A stretch of 64,000 bases of DNA from Streptomyces longispororuber (GTDB taxonomy: Bacteria; Actinomycetota; Actinomycetes; Streptomycetales; Streptomycetaceae): contig NZ_BNBT01000001.1 in the NCBI RefSeq assembly GCF_014656095.1, positions 89,996 to 153,995 on the forward strand, written 5' to 3'. Shown one piece after another: positions 45,761-53,917 of the stretch (within the stretch, counting starts at the first letter, position 1; each line of letters opens with the position of its first letter). A program made the translations under genes and the position numbers. Below the pieces are notes generated by a model. That model saw nothing but the letters and a program-made list of their open reading frames with translations, made no database searches and had not been told where the DNA came from.

Positions 45761-46594
45761 ATGGCGCTCATCCGCCCGACCGGCAAGCACCGCCGCCCCA
45801 GCCGCATCACGCGTACCACCGCCGGCGCCGCGGGCGTCGCCGCCCTCACCACCACCGGCGTCATATCGGGCCTGGCCGCTCCGGCGCTGGCCGCCGACAG
45901 CTCCGCCGACCACGCGAGCACCGGCCTCACGCAGGCCATCGCCATCAACGACACCCTGGCCGACGAGATCGACGCCCAGGCCGCCGCGCAGAAGCAGGCC
46001 GCCGTCGAGGCCGCCGCGCAGAAGAAGGCCGAGGACGCCGCGCGCCAGAAGGCCGCCGAGCAGAAGCGCAAGGCCGAGGCCGCCGCCAAGGAGAAGGCGA
46101 AGAAGGAGGCCGAGGCCAAGGCGGCGAAGGAGGCCAAGGAGCGGGCCAGGGAGCGCGCCGCCCGGGACGCCGAGCGCAAGCGCCTCAACGGCTACGTCGC
46201 CCCGGTCGCCGGGTCGTACGTCTCCACCAGCTACAAGGCCGGCGGCGCCATGTGGTCCTCCGGCAGCCACACCGGCATCGACTTCCACGCCGCGTCCGGC
46301 ACCTCGGTCCAGGCGGTCGGCGCGGGCACCGTCGTCGAGGCGGGCTGGGGCGGCGCCTACGGCAACAACGTCGTGATCAAGATGAATGACGGCACGTACA
46401 CCCAGTACGGGCACCTGTCGTCGATCAACGTGACCGTCGGCCAGAGCGTCACGCCCGGCCAGCAGATCGGCCTCTCCGGGTCCACCGGCAACTCCTCCGG
46501 CCCGCACCTGCACTTCGAGGCCCGCACCGGCGCCGAGTACGGCTCGGACATCGACCCGATCGCCTACCTGCGCTCCCACGGCGTCGCCGTCTGA
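45761..46594 (+). CDS. Secreted M23 family peptidoglycan endopeptidase under riboswitch control
   Basis: This 277-residue precursor has a Sec-type signal ending near ALAADSSAD (about residue 45). A coiled coil of Ala/Lys/Glu (AQKQAAVEAAAQKKAEDAARQKAAEQ...) follows at residues 72-140. The C-terminal M23 domain has H170xxxD174 in HTGIDFH and H249xH251 in HLHFE. Lysostaphin-like peptidases of this type cut peptide crosslinks in peptidoglycan. The cyclic di-AMP riboswitch just upstream suggests control linked to osmotic state, spore germination or growth resumption. A perfect hairpin terminator follows. Confidence 0.94.
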   Translation: MALIRPTGKHRRPSRITRTTAGAAGVAALTTTGVISGLAAPALAADSSADHASTGLTQAIAINDTLADEIDAQAAAQKQAAVEAAAQKKAEDAARQKAAEQKRKAEAAAKEKAKKEAEAKAAKEAKERARERAARDAERKRLNGYVAPVAGSYVSTSYKAGGAMWSSGSHTGIDFHAASGTSVQAVGAGTVVEAGWGGAYGNNVVIKMNDGTYTQYGHLSSINVTVGQSVTPGQQIGLSGSTGNSSGPHLHFEARTGAEYGSDIDPIAYLRSHGVAV

Positions 46595-46930
46595 CCCGTC
46601 TCGCGCCGCACGGCCCGCGCCGCCGCGTACCGCACCGCGCACCCTGAAAAGCCCCGGCTCCCGCGAGCCGGGGCTTTCGGCATGTGCGCGCCTTTCGCCC
46701 GCCGACGCGTTCCGTCAATTGACCCTGTCCTCATGGCCAAAAGATATCCATGGATTCCTCCACGCCATCGGAAAATCCGGCGGCCTGCAATAGAGTCCGA
46801 GGCGACAGCGTCCACCAGGTCGCCGCACCGACGCCATTCGCCGCGTCGTCACGACCCGCGAAGTGAAGCGCGGACGGCGACGCGCGAAGCGTTTCGCGGG
46901 CAATGAAAGGCATGAAAGCGGAGGTCCGTC
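46595..46930. other. 336-bp region between the M23 gene and the GntR gene
   Basis: It contains the M23 terminator and an AT-richer stretch at 46710-46800 likely to hold the GntR promoter. No gene is seen. Confidence 0.5.
46649..46681 (+). terminator. Rho-independent terminator of the M23 gene
   Basis: A 13-bp perfect stem (AAAGCCCCGGCTC at 46649-46661 with 46666-46678) closes a CCGC tetraloop. The A-rich left arm pairs with a T-rich right arm. Confidence 0.92.
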
Positions 46931-47605
46931 ATGCGTGTTCCCGCGCACTCGGTCTGCACGGCCATCCGGGACGACATCGTCTCCGGCGTACACGAACGGG
47001 GCGCGCGGCTCACCGAAGAACTCCTCGCCCGCCGCTACGGCGTCTCCCGCGTCCCGGTGCGCGAGGCCCTGCGCACGCTGGAGGCCGAGGGCTTCGTCGT
47101 CACCCGCAGACACGCGGGCGCCTGCGTCGCCGAGCCCACCGAGCAGGACGCCGCCGACCTCCTGGAGATCCGTACGCTCCTGGAGCCCCTGGCCGCAGCC
47201 CGGGCCGCGCAGCGCCGCACCGACGCCCACCTGAAGGTGCTGCGCGGGCTCGTCCGGCTCGGCCAGGAGCGGGCTCGGCGCGGCGGCGCCGAGGACCTGC
47301 GGGCGCTCGACACCTGGTTCCGCGAGACGCTCACCCAGGCCTCCGCCGGCCCCGGCCTCATCGCCCTGCTCACGCAGCTACGCCACAAGATCGCGTGGAT
47401 GTACGTGGCGGACGCGCGGGCCGCGGCCACGGAGGTGTGGGCCGGGTACGCCGCCCTCACCGACGCGGTGGCCCGCCGGGACGCCGACCGGGCCCGCGCG
47501 CTCGCCCTGCTGGGCGCCGAGCGGGCGGCGGCCGCGTGCCGGCTGCGCGCCGGGCGTGTGAGGAACCCGCAACAGGCCGGGAACAAGGTCGGCGCACCGA
47601 ATTAA
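46931..47605 (+). CDS. GntR family transcriptional regulator (FCD domain)
   Basis: This 224-residue protein has an N-terminal winged helix (SVCTAIRDDIVSGVHERGARLTEELLARRYGVSRVPVREALRTLEAEGFV). An FCD effector-binding domain of the FadR class follows, with EQDAADLLEIRTLLEPLAA. It is short for the class, and two metal-binding His of typical FCD domains are not obvious. GGAGGTCC lies just before the ATG. It is convergent with ptsH and alone in its operon. Target genes are unknown. Confidence 0.9.
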   Translation: MRVPAHSVCTAIRDDIVSGVHERGARLTEELLARRYGVSRVPVREALRTLEAEGFVVTRRHAGACVAEPTEQDAADLLEIRTLLEPLAAARAAQRRTDAHLKVLRGLVRLGQERARRGGAEDLRALDTWFRETLTQASAGPGLIALLTQLRHKIAWMYVADARAAATEVWAGYAALTDAVARRDADRARALALLGAERAAAACRLRAGRVRNPQQAGNKVGAPN

Positions 47606-47693
47606 CACGGGGCCTGTATACCGACAGACGTATACCGGAAGCCCGGTATTCGGTTCGGTCGGCGGTTCTGGTGGTTGTTCCGTTGCCGATTCC

Positions 47694-47752
47694 GTTGCCG
47701 CTTCTACTGTCGACCCTGTAGTCGGTTCTGTTGCCGCTTCTCCTGTCGACCC
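47694..47752. repeat. 23-bp direct repeat
   Basis: GTTGCCGCTTCT(A/C)CTGTCGACCC occurs at 47694-47716 and 47730-47752, with one difference and a period of 36 bases. It is noncoding. Confidence 0.85.
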
Positions 47753-47827
47753 GGGCACGAGTTCCGCTCAGAAGTTCCGCACAGGCTCCCCAGAGTTCCC
47801 CGACCCGAGTTTTCTTGAAAAGCGAAA

Positions 47828-47861
47828 GAGCCGCCCGGGCCCTGGACGGCCCGCGCGGCTC
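47828..47861 (-). terminator. Terminator of ptsH
   Basis: GAGCCGCCCGGGCC (47828-47841) pairs with GGCCCGCGCGGCTC (47848-47861) with one mismatch. On the minus strand it is followed by TCTTTCGCTTTTC, a T-rich tract, so it suits termination of the leftward ptsH transcript. Confidence 0.85.
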
Positions 47862-47930
47862 CTCGATGCCGAGCCCGACGGTGTCAGCCGGTGATGTGTC
47901 AGCCGGTGACGGCGTCAGGCGGTGACGGCG

Positions 47931-48212
47931 TCAGACGGTCTCCGGAAGCTCGTCGAGCCCCTCCGCGACCAGCTTGGCCAGACGGTCCAGCGCGGCGTCC
48001 GCGCCCTCGGCGTCCGACGCGAGCACGATCTCCTCGCCGCCCTGCGCGCCCAGGCCGAGCACCGCCAGCATGGAGGCGGCGTTGACGGGGTTGCCGTCCG
48101 CCTTGGCGATCGTGACGGGCACGCCCGAGGCCGTGGCCGCACGGACGAAGATGGAGGCGGGCCGGGCGTGGAGGCCCTCGGCCCAGCCGACGTTGACGCG
48201 GCGCTCAGCCAT
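47931..48212 (-). CDS. ptsH: Phosphocarrier protein HPr
   Basis: A 93-residue protein, the normal HPr length. The active-site His15 lies in GLHARPAS, and the regulatory-site region reads NPVNAASMLAVLGLGAQGGEE with Ser47. HPr passes phosphate from enzyme I to sugar-specific enzyme II components. No other PTS gene is next to it, as usual in Streptomyces. The ATG at 48212 has AAGGGCAG upstream on the minus strand. It is divergent from the acetyltransferase fusion gene. Confidence 0.96.
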   Translation of the reverse strand: MAERRVNVGWAEGLHARPASIFVRAATASGVPVTIAKADGNPVNAASMLAVLGLGAQGGEEIVLASDAEGADAALDRLAKLVAEGLDELPETV

Positions 48213-48391
48213 GTGTTGCTGCCCTTCCAGGAAACTTCCACTTGTCTAGACCAGTGTCTCATGCCGTCCCGGGTGCTCCCGCTGGGCCGGTGACGCACCG
48301 CCCCACAACCTACGTTCCGCCGCCCGGCCGCCGTTCGACCCCTCCTACACTGCCCCGGCCCACGCACCCCCGCGACCCGTACCCTTGCCCC

Positions 48392-51268
48392 ATGCAGACC
48401 CCGGTGGACGGCCCCGAGGAGACCCCGGCGGACCGGCACGCGTACCCCTCCCACTGGGAGGCCGACGTGGTGCTGCGTGACGGGGGCACCGCCCGCATCC
48501 GGCCCATCGCGCCCGCCGACGCGGACCGCCTGGTCAGCTTCTTCGAGCAGGTCTCCGACGAGTCGAAGTACTACCGCTTCTTCGCGCCCTACCCGCGCCT
48601 GTCCGCCAAGGACGTGCACCGCTTCACGCACCACGACTACGTGGACCGCGTCGGCCTCGCGGCCACCGTCGGCGGCGAGTTCATCGCCACCGTCCGCTAC
48701 GACCGCATCGACGCCCAGGGCCGCCCCGCCTCCTCCCGCCCGGCCGGAGGGAGCTCCGCCCCCGTGCCCGTCCCGGACGAGGCCGAGGTCGCCTTCCTCG
48801 TCCAGGACGCCCACCAGGGCCGCGGCGTGGCCTCCGCGCTGCTCGAACACATCGCCGCCGTCGCCCGCGAGCGCGGCATCCGGCGCTTCGCCGCCGAGGT
48901 CCTGCCCGCCAACACCAAGATGGTGAAGGTCTTCACGGACGCCGGTTACCAGCAGAAGCGCAGCTTCGAGGACGGCGTGGTCCGCCTCGAACTGGATCTG
49001 GAGCCCACCGACCGCTCCGTCGCCGTCCAGCGCGCCCGCGAGCAGCGCGCCGAGGCGCGCTCCGTGCAGCGGCTGCTCGCCCCCGGCTCCGTCGCCGTGA
49101 TCGGCGTCGGCCGCGCCGAGGACAGCGTCGGCCGCACCGTCCTGCGCAACCTGCTGCGCGCGGGCTTCACCGGCCGTCTGTACGCCGTCAACCGCGCCTT
49201 CCCGGACGCCGCCCTCGCCGAGGGCGTCGAAGGCGTGCCCGCCCACCGCTCCGTGCGCGACGTCCCCGGGGACGTCGACCTCGCCGTGGTCACCGTCCCC
49301 GCCGAGCACGTGCCCGAAGCCGTCGCCGCGTGCGGCGAGCACGGCGTCCAGGGGCTCGTCGTCCTCTCCGCCGGATACGCCGAGAGCGGTCCCGAGGGCC
49401 GCGACCGGCAGCGCGCGCTCGTCCGCCAGGCCCGCTCCTACGGCATGCGCCTGATCGGCCCCAACGCCTTCGGCGTCATCAACACCTCCGCCGACGTCCG
49501 CCTGAACGCCTCCCTGGCCCCGGAACTCGCCGCCCCGGGGCGCATCGGCCTGTTCACCCAGTCCGGCGCCATCGGCATCGCCCTGCTGTCCCGGCTGCAC
49601 CGGCGCGGCTCGGGCCTCACCGGCATCTCGACGTTCGTGAGCGCGGGCAACCGCGCCGACGTCTCCGGCAACGACGTCCTCCAGTACTGGTACGACGACC
49701 CGGACACCGACGTCGCCCTGATGTACCTGGAGTCGATCGGCAACCCCCGCAAGTTCACCCGCCTCGCCCGCCGCACCGCCGCCGCGAAGCCCCTCGTCGT
49801 CGTCCAGGGCGCCCGGCACAGCGGCATCGCCCCCACCGGGCACGCCGGCGCCGCCACCCGCCTGCCGCACGCCACCGTCTCGGCCCTGCTCCGCCAGGCC
49901 GGGGTCATCCGCGTCGACACCGTCACCGAGCTCGTCGACGCCGGGCTGCTCCTCGCAGGACAGCCGCTGCCCGCCGGACCCCGGGTCGCCATCCTCGGCA
50001 ACTCCGAGTCCCTCGGCCTGCTCACCTACGACGCGTGCGTCGCCGAAGGCCTGCGCCCGCTGCCCCCGCGCGACCTGACCACGGCCGCGACCCCCGAGGA
50101 CTTCCGCGCCGCGCTCGGCGCCGCGCTCGCGGCCGACACCTGCGACGCCGCCGTCGTCACCGTCATCCCCTCCCTCGGAGAGTCCAGCCGCCGGGGCCAG
50201 GGCGAGACCCTGGCCACCGCGCTGCGGGCCGCCGCGGCCTCCTGCCCCGGCAAGCCCGTCGCCGTGGTCCACGTGGAGCTCGGCGGCCTCGCCGAGGCCC
50301 TCTCCGCCGCCGCGAGCACCAAGCCCCACGCGCCCGGCGCCCGGCCCGCGGACCCGCCGCCCGCCACACCGCCGGAGGCCGCCGCCCCGCCGCCCCACGC
50401 CCGCATCCCCGCCTACCCCGCGCCCGAGCGCGCCGTCCGCGCCCTCGCCGAGGTCGTCACGTACGCCCGGTGGCGCCAGGACATCGCCGACCCCGGCAAG
50501 GTGCCCGAGTACGACGACATCGACGAGCAGGGCGCCGCCGCGCTCATCGCGGCCCTCCTCGCCAGGAGCGGCGACCCGCACGGCCTCACCCTCGGCCCCG
50601 ACGACGCCCAGGACCTGCTCGGCCGCTACGGCATCACCGTCCGCCCGGCCCTGCCCGCGCCCGACGCGGACGCCGCCGCCGACGCCGCCCGCCGGCTCGG
50701 CTACCCGGTGGCCCTCAAGACCACCGCGCCCCATCTGCGCCACCGCCCCGACCTCGGCGGCGTACGCCTCGACCTCGCCGACGAGGACCAGCTCAGGCGC
50801 GCCTACCGCGAGCTCACGCAGGCGCTCGGCCGCCCCGCCGAGCTGCGGCCCGTCGTCCAGGCCATGGTCGCGCGCGGCGTCGACACCGTCGTGCGCGCCG
50901 GACACGACGCCGCCGCCGGAGCCGTGCTGTCCTTCGGCCTCGCGGGCGCCGCGTCCGAGCTGCTCGGCGACACCGCGCACCGGCTGATCCCCGTCACGGA
51001 CCGCGACGCCCGCACCCTGGTCCGGTCCATCCGGACCGCGCCCCTCCTCTTCGGCTGGCGCGGCTCCGCGCCCGTCGACGCCACCGCCCTCGAAGAGCTG
51101 CTCCAGCGGGTCTCCCGGCTCGTCGACGACCACCCCGAAGTGGTCACCGTCTCACTGGAACCGGTGGTCGTCGCCCAGGAGGGCCTGTCCGTCCTCAGCG
51201 GCACCGTCCGCCTCGCCCCGCCCCCGGCCCGCGACGACCTGGGCCCGCGCACCCTGCCCGCGTACTGA
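48392..51268 (+). CDS. GNAT acetyltransferase fused to an NDP-forming acyl-CoA synthetase-like protein (Pat/AcuA-type lysine acyltransferase)
   Basis: A 958-residue fusion. Residues ~25-195 are a GNAT domain with a QDAHQGRGVASALLEH acetyl-CoA-binding loop. A CoA-binding Rossmann region follows (SVAVIGVGRAEDSVGRTVLRNLLRAG, ~235-345). A succinyl-CoA-ligase-like flavodoxin part comes next (GRIGLFTQSGAIGIALL onward), and an ATP-grasp part lies at the end (VALKTTAPHLRHRPDLGGVRLDL). In the enterobacterial Pat enzyme the GNAT domain is C-terminal; here it is N-terminal, the order I recall for Streptomyces PatA. Such enzymes acetylate and inactivate acyl-CoA synthetases, with the synthetase-like part sensing acetyl-CoA. 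Confidence 0.92.
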   Translation: MQTPVDGPEETPADRHAYPSHWEADVVLRDGGTARIRPIAPADADRLVSFFEQVSDESKYYRFFAPYPRLSAKDVHRFTHHDYVDRVGLAATVGGEFIATVRYDRIDAQGRPASSRPAGGSSAPVPVPDEAEVAFLVQDAHQGRGVASALLEHIAAVARERGIRRFAAEVLPANTKMVKVFTDAGYQQKRSFEDGVVRLELDLEPTDRSVAVQRAREQRAEARSVQRLLAPGSVAVIGVGRAEDSVGRTVLRNLLRAGFTGRLYAVNRAFPDAALAEGVEGVPAHRSVRDVPGDVDLAVVTVPAEHVPEAVAACGEHGVQGLVVLSAGYAESGPEGRDRQRALVRQARSYGMRLIGPNAFGVINTSADVRLNASLAPELAAPGRIGLFTQSGAIGIALLSRLHRRGSGLTGISTFVSAGNRADVSGNDVLQYWYDDPDTDVALMYLESIGNPRKFTRLARRTAAAKPLVVVQGARHSGIAPTGHAGAATRLPHATVSALLRQAGVIRVDTVTELVDAGLLLAGQPLPAGPRVAILGNSESLGLLTYDACVAEGLRPLPPRDLTTAATPEDFRAALGAALAADTCDAAVVTVIPSLGESSRRGQGETLATALRAAAASCPGKPVAVVHVELGGLAEALSAAASTKPHAPGARPADPPPATPPEAAAPPPHARIPAYPAPERAVRALAEVVTYARWRQDIADPGKVPEYDDIDEQGAAALIAALLARSGDPHGLTLGPDDAQDLLGRYGITVRPALPAPDADAAADAARRLGYPVALKTTAPHLRHRPDLGGVRLDLADEDQLRRAYRELTQALGRPAELRPVVQAMVARGVDTVVRAGHDAAAGAVLSFGLAGAASELLGDTAHRLIPVTDRDARTLVRSIRTAPLLFGWRGSAPVDATALEELLQRVSRLVDDHPEVVTVSLEPVVVAQEGLSVLSGTVRLAPPPARDDLGPRTLPAY

Positions 51269-51331
51269 GTCCGCCCGCGGCGGCCGCCACCGCGCACCTC
51301 GGGGCGGGCGCCGGGTCGTAGGATGGGCGGC

Positions 51332-51937
51332 ATGGCAAAGACCGGTACCACGACCCAGGGGCTGCGCGCGGCGATCGAGCGCAGCGGCTACTACCCGGCC
51401 CTCGTGGCCGAGGCGGTGGAGGCCGCGGTCGGCGGCGAGGCCATCGGGTCGTACCTGGTCCACCAGGAGACCACCTTCGACGCGAACGAAGTACGCCGTC
51501 ACGTGACGGTGCTCGTCCTCACCGACACCCGCTTCATCGTCAGCCACACCGACGAGCAGGCGGCCGACAGCACCTCGCCGACCCCGTACGCCACGACCTC
51601 CACCGAGTCCGTGAAGATCGGCCGGATCTCGTCGGTCGTCGTCAGCCGCGTCGTCGCCAACCCGGAGAAGTACGTCCCCGGCTCCCTGCCCCGCGAGGTC
51701 GTCCTCACCATCGGCTGGGGCGCCGTCTCCCGCATCGACCTCGAACCCGCCGCCTGCGGCGACCCCAACTGCGAGGCCGACCACGGCTACACCGGCAGCT
51801 CCACCGCCGACGACCTGAGCCTGCGGGTCAGCGAGGCCGGTGACGGCCCCGACACCGTGCGCCAGACCCTCGCCTTCGCGCAGGCGCTGTCCGAGGCCAC
51901 GGCGGCCGTCGCCGGCGGCACGGGCGCCGGCCGCTGA
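51332..51937 (+). CDS. DUF5998 family protein
   Basis: This 201-residue protein starts MAKTGTTTQGLRAAIERSGYYPALV. The body is beta-rich with VTVLVLTDTRFIVSHTDE and RISSVVVSRVVANPEKY. It contains CGDPNCEADHGYTG, a possible CxxxxC metal site, and ends in a helix (VRQTLAFAQALSEATAAVAGG). Homologues are conserved in Streptomyces next to the following phosphatase. ATG 51332 is preferred over one nine bases upstream because of the spacing to AGGA. The stop overlaps the next start (TGATG), so the two are coupled. Its function is unknown. Confidence 0.85.
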   Translation: MAKTGTTTQGLRAAIERSGYYPALVAEAVEAAVGGEAIGSYLVHQETTFDANEVRRHVTVLVLTDTRFIVSHTDEQAADSTSPTPYATTSTESVKIGRISSVVVSRVVANPEKYVPGSLPREVVLTIGWGAVSRIDLEPAACGDPNCEADHGYTGSSTADDLSLRVSEAGDGPDTVRQTLAFAQALSEATAAVAGGTGAGR

Positions 51938-53136
51938 TGGCCACAGCCGACTGGGTCGACGGCTGGGACGACGTACAGCCCCTGGACCCGGCCACCGCGC
52001 CCCTGCCGCAGTACGGCGCCGGATCCCTCGCCGACCTGCTGCCCACCCTCGTCGCGCACCAGGGGGTCGACGGCTTCGCCCCCGTCATCCCCGAGCTCGC
52101 CCCCGCCGACCGCGTCTGCGTCTTCCTCATCGACGGGCTCGGCTGGGAGCAGTTGCGCGCCCACCCCGCCGAGGCGCCCTTCCTGACCTCGCTGCTCGGC
52201 TCCTCCCGCGGCGGCACCGGGCGCCCCCTGACCGCGGGCTTCCCCGCCACCACCGCCACCTCGCTCGCCTCCGTCGGCACGGGCCTGCCCCCGGGCGACC
52301 ACGGACTGCCCGGGTACACCGTCCGCAATCCGGACACCGGTGAGCTGATGAACCAGCTCCGCTGGAAGCCCTGGACCGACCCGCACGCCTGGCAGCCGCA
52401 CCCCACGGTCTTCCAGCGCGCCCACGCCGCCGGCGTCCACACCGCGCAGGTCTCCTCGCCGACCTTCGAGCACACCCCGCTCACCAAGGTCGCGCTCAGC
52501 GGCGGCACCTTCCGCGGCCGCCTCTCCGGCGAGGACCGCATGGACCTCGCCGCCGAGCAACTGGCCGCCGGGGACCGCTCCCTCGTCTACACGTACTACG
52601 CGGAGGTCGACGGCAAGGGCCACCGCTTCGGCCTCGACTCCGACCCCTGGCGCGGCCAGCTCATGTACGTCGACCGGCTCGCCCAGCGCCTCGCCGAGCA
52701 GCTCCCGCCGCGCAGCGCCCTGTACGTCACCGCCGACCACGGCATGGTGGACATCCCCTTCGACGACCGGGCCCGCCTCGACTTCGACGAGGACTGGGAG
52801 CTGCGCGCCGGCGTCGCCCTCCTCGGCGGCGAGGGCCGCGCCCGCCACGTCTACGCCGTCCCCGGCGCCGAGGCCGACGTCCTCGCGGTCTGGCGTGAGG
52901 TCCTCGGCGACCGCTTCTGGGTCGCCGGGCGCGAGGAGGCCGTGGCCGCGGGCTGGTTCGGCCCGCGCGTCGACGAGCGCGTCCACGGTCGCATCGGCGA
53001 CGTCGTCGCCGCCGCCCACGACGACGCCCTGATCATCGCGTCCCGGACCGAGCCCCACGAGTCCGCGATGGTCGGCAACCACGGCTCCATGACCCCCGCC
53101 GAACAGCTCGTACCGCTGCTCGAAGTACGCTCCTAG
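51937..53136 (+). CDS. Alkaline phosphatase superfamily / type I phosphodiesterase-nucleotide pyrophosphatase family protein
   Basis: This 399-residue protein has the metal-binding Asp in VFLIDGLGWEQL. The nucleophile Thr region is in GFPATTATSLASVGTGLPPGDHGLPGY. Later metal ligands are in YYAEVDGKGHRFG, TADHGMVDIP and a C-terminal GNHGSMTPAEQLVPLL. No signal peptide is seen, so it probably acts in the cytoplasm. Nucleotide or glycerophosphodiester substrates are possible but not decided. It is coupled to the DUF5998 gene, and thymidine kinase follows 70 bases downstream. Confidence 0.9.
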   Translation: MATADWVDGWDDVQPLDPATAPLPQYGAGSLADLLPTLVAHQGVDGFAPVIPELAPADRVCVFLIDGLGWEQLRAHPAEAPFLTSLLGSSRGGTGRPLTAGFPATTATSLASVGTGLPPGDHGLPGYTVRNPDTGELMNQLRWKPWTDPHAWQPHPTVFQRAHAAGVHTAQVSSPTFEHTPLTKVALSGGTFRGRLSGEDRMDLAAEQLAAGDRSLVYTYYAEVDGKGHRFGLDSDPWRGQLMYVDRLAQRLAEQLPPRSALYVTADHGMVDIPFDDRARLDFDEDWELRAGVALLGGEGRARHVYAVPGAEADVLAVWREVLGDRFWVAGREEAVAAGWFGPRVDERVHGRIGDVVAAAHDDALIIASRTEPHESAMVGNHGSMTPAEQLVPLLEVRS

Positions 53137-53206
53137 CCCCTCCCGACCGCCCGGCGGCCCACGCCGCCGCCCGCCCGCACACACGATGAAAGGCCCGCAA
53201 CCGCCC

Positions 53207-53881
53207 ATGCCTGAGCTGGTGTTCTTCTCCGGAACGATGGACTGCGGGAAGAGCACCCTCGCGCTGCAGATCGAGCACAACCGCTCGGCCCGCGGCCTCG
53301 AAGGCATGATCTTCGCGCGTGACGACCGCGCGGGCGCGGGCAAGCTCTCCTCCCGCCTCGGCCTGGTCACCGAGGCCATCGAGGTCGCCGACGAGCTGGA
53401 CTTCTACGCCCACCTCGTCGACCACCTCTCCCAGGGCGGCCGCGCCGACTACGTCATCGTCGACGAGGCGCAGTTCCTCGCCCCCGAGCAGATCGACCAG
53501 CTCGCGCGCGTGGTCGACGACCTCGGCCTCGACGTCTTCGCCTTCGGCATCACCACCGACTTCCGCACCAAGCTCTTCCCGGGCTCCCAGCGGCTCGTCG
53601 AGCTCGCCGACCGCATAGAGGTCCTCCAGGTGGAGGCGCTGTGCTGGTGCGGCGCCCGCGCCACCCACAACGCCCGCACCGTCGGCGGTCACATGGTCGT
53701 CGAAGGCGCCCAGGTCGTCGTCGGCGACGTCAACCAGGCGCCCGACGAGGTGGGCTACGAGGTGCTGTGCCGCCGCCACCACCGGCGCCGCATGACCGCC
53801 GCCGCCGCGCACGCGAGCGCGCTGTCGCCCGACGTCCTGCCCCTGGACGGCGACACCGTCGGCACCCTCGAACGCTCCTAG
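53207..53881 (+). CDS. tdk: Thymidine kinase
   Basis: This 224-residue type II thymidine kinase phosphorylates thymidine for salvage. The P-loop is GTMDCGKST (residues 9-17), DEAQF is the Walker-B-like motif, and the lasso zinc site is built from CWCGARATHN and CRRHH near the end. The start MPELVFFSG at 53207 fits the family; an in-frame ATG 21 bases earlier would add residues with no ribosome-binding site. The gene follows the phosphodiesterase in the same direction and may be in its operon. Confidence 0.94.
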   Translation: MPELVFFSGTMDCGKSTLALQIEHNRSARGLEGMIFARDDRAGAGKLSSRLGLVTEAIEVADELDFYAHLVDHLSQGGRADYVIVDEAQFLAPEQIDQLARVVDDLGLDVFAFGITTDFRTKLFPGSQRLVELADRIEVLQVEALCWCGARATHNARTVGGHMVVEGAQVVVGDVNQAPDEVGYEVLCRRHHRRRMTAAAAHASALSPDVLPLDGDTVGTLERS

Positions 53882-53917
53882 GCCCCGGACGCCACCCGCC
53901 TCCGGGCCCGGTCCGCC

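Larger units (their letters stand above)
47606..47930. other. 325-bp convergent region between the GntR gene and ptsH
   Basis: It holds a 23-bp direct repeat (47694 and 47730), a run of GGTTCxG/TTGCCG-like words and the ptsH terminator. No gene is supported. Confidence 0.55.

Noticed and set aside
47915-51133. Open frame of 1072 codons on the minus strand opposite the GNAT/acyl-CoA synthetase gene
   Set aside because: It is a shadow of the GC-biased plus-strand gene: the composition is Gly/Ala/Arg/Val-rich with no domain, and it overlaps ptsH in another frame.
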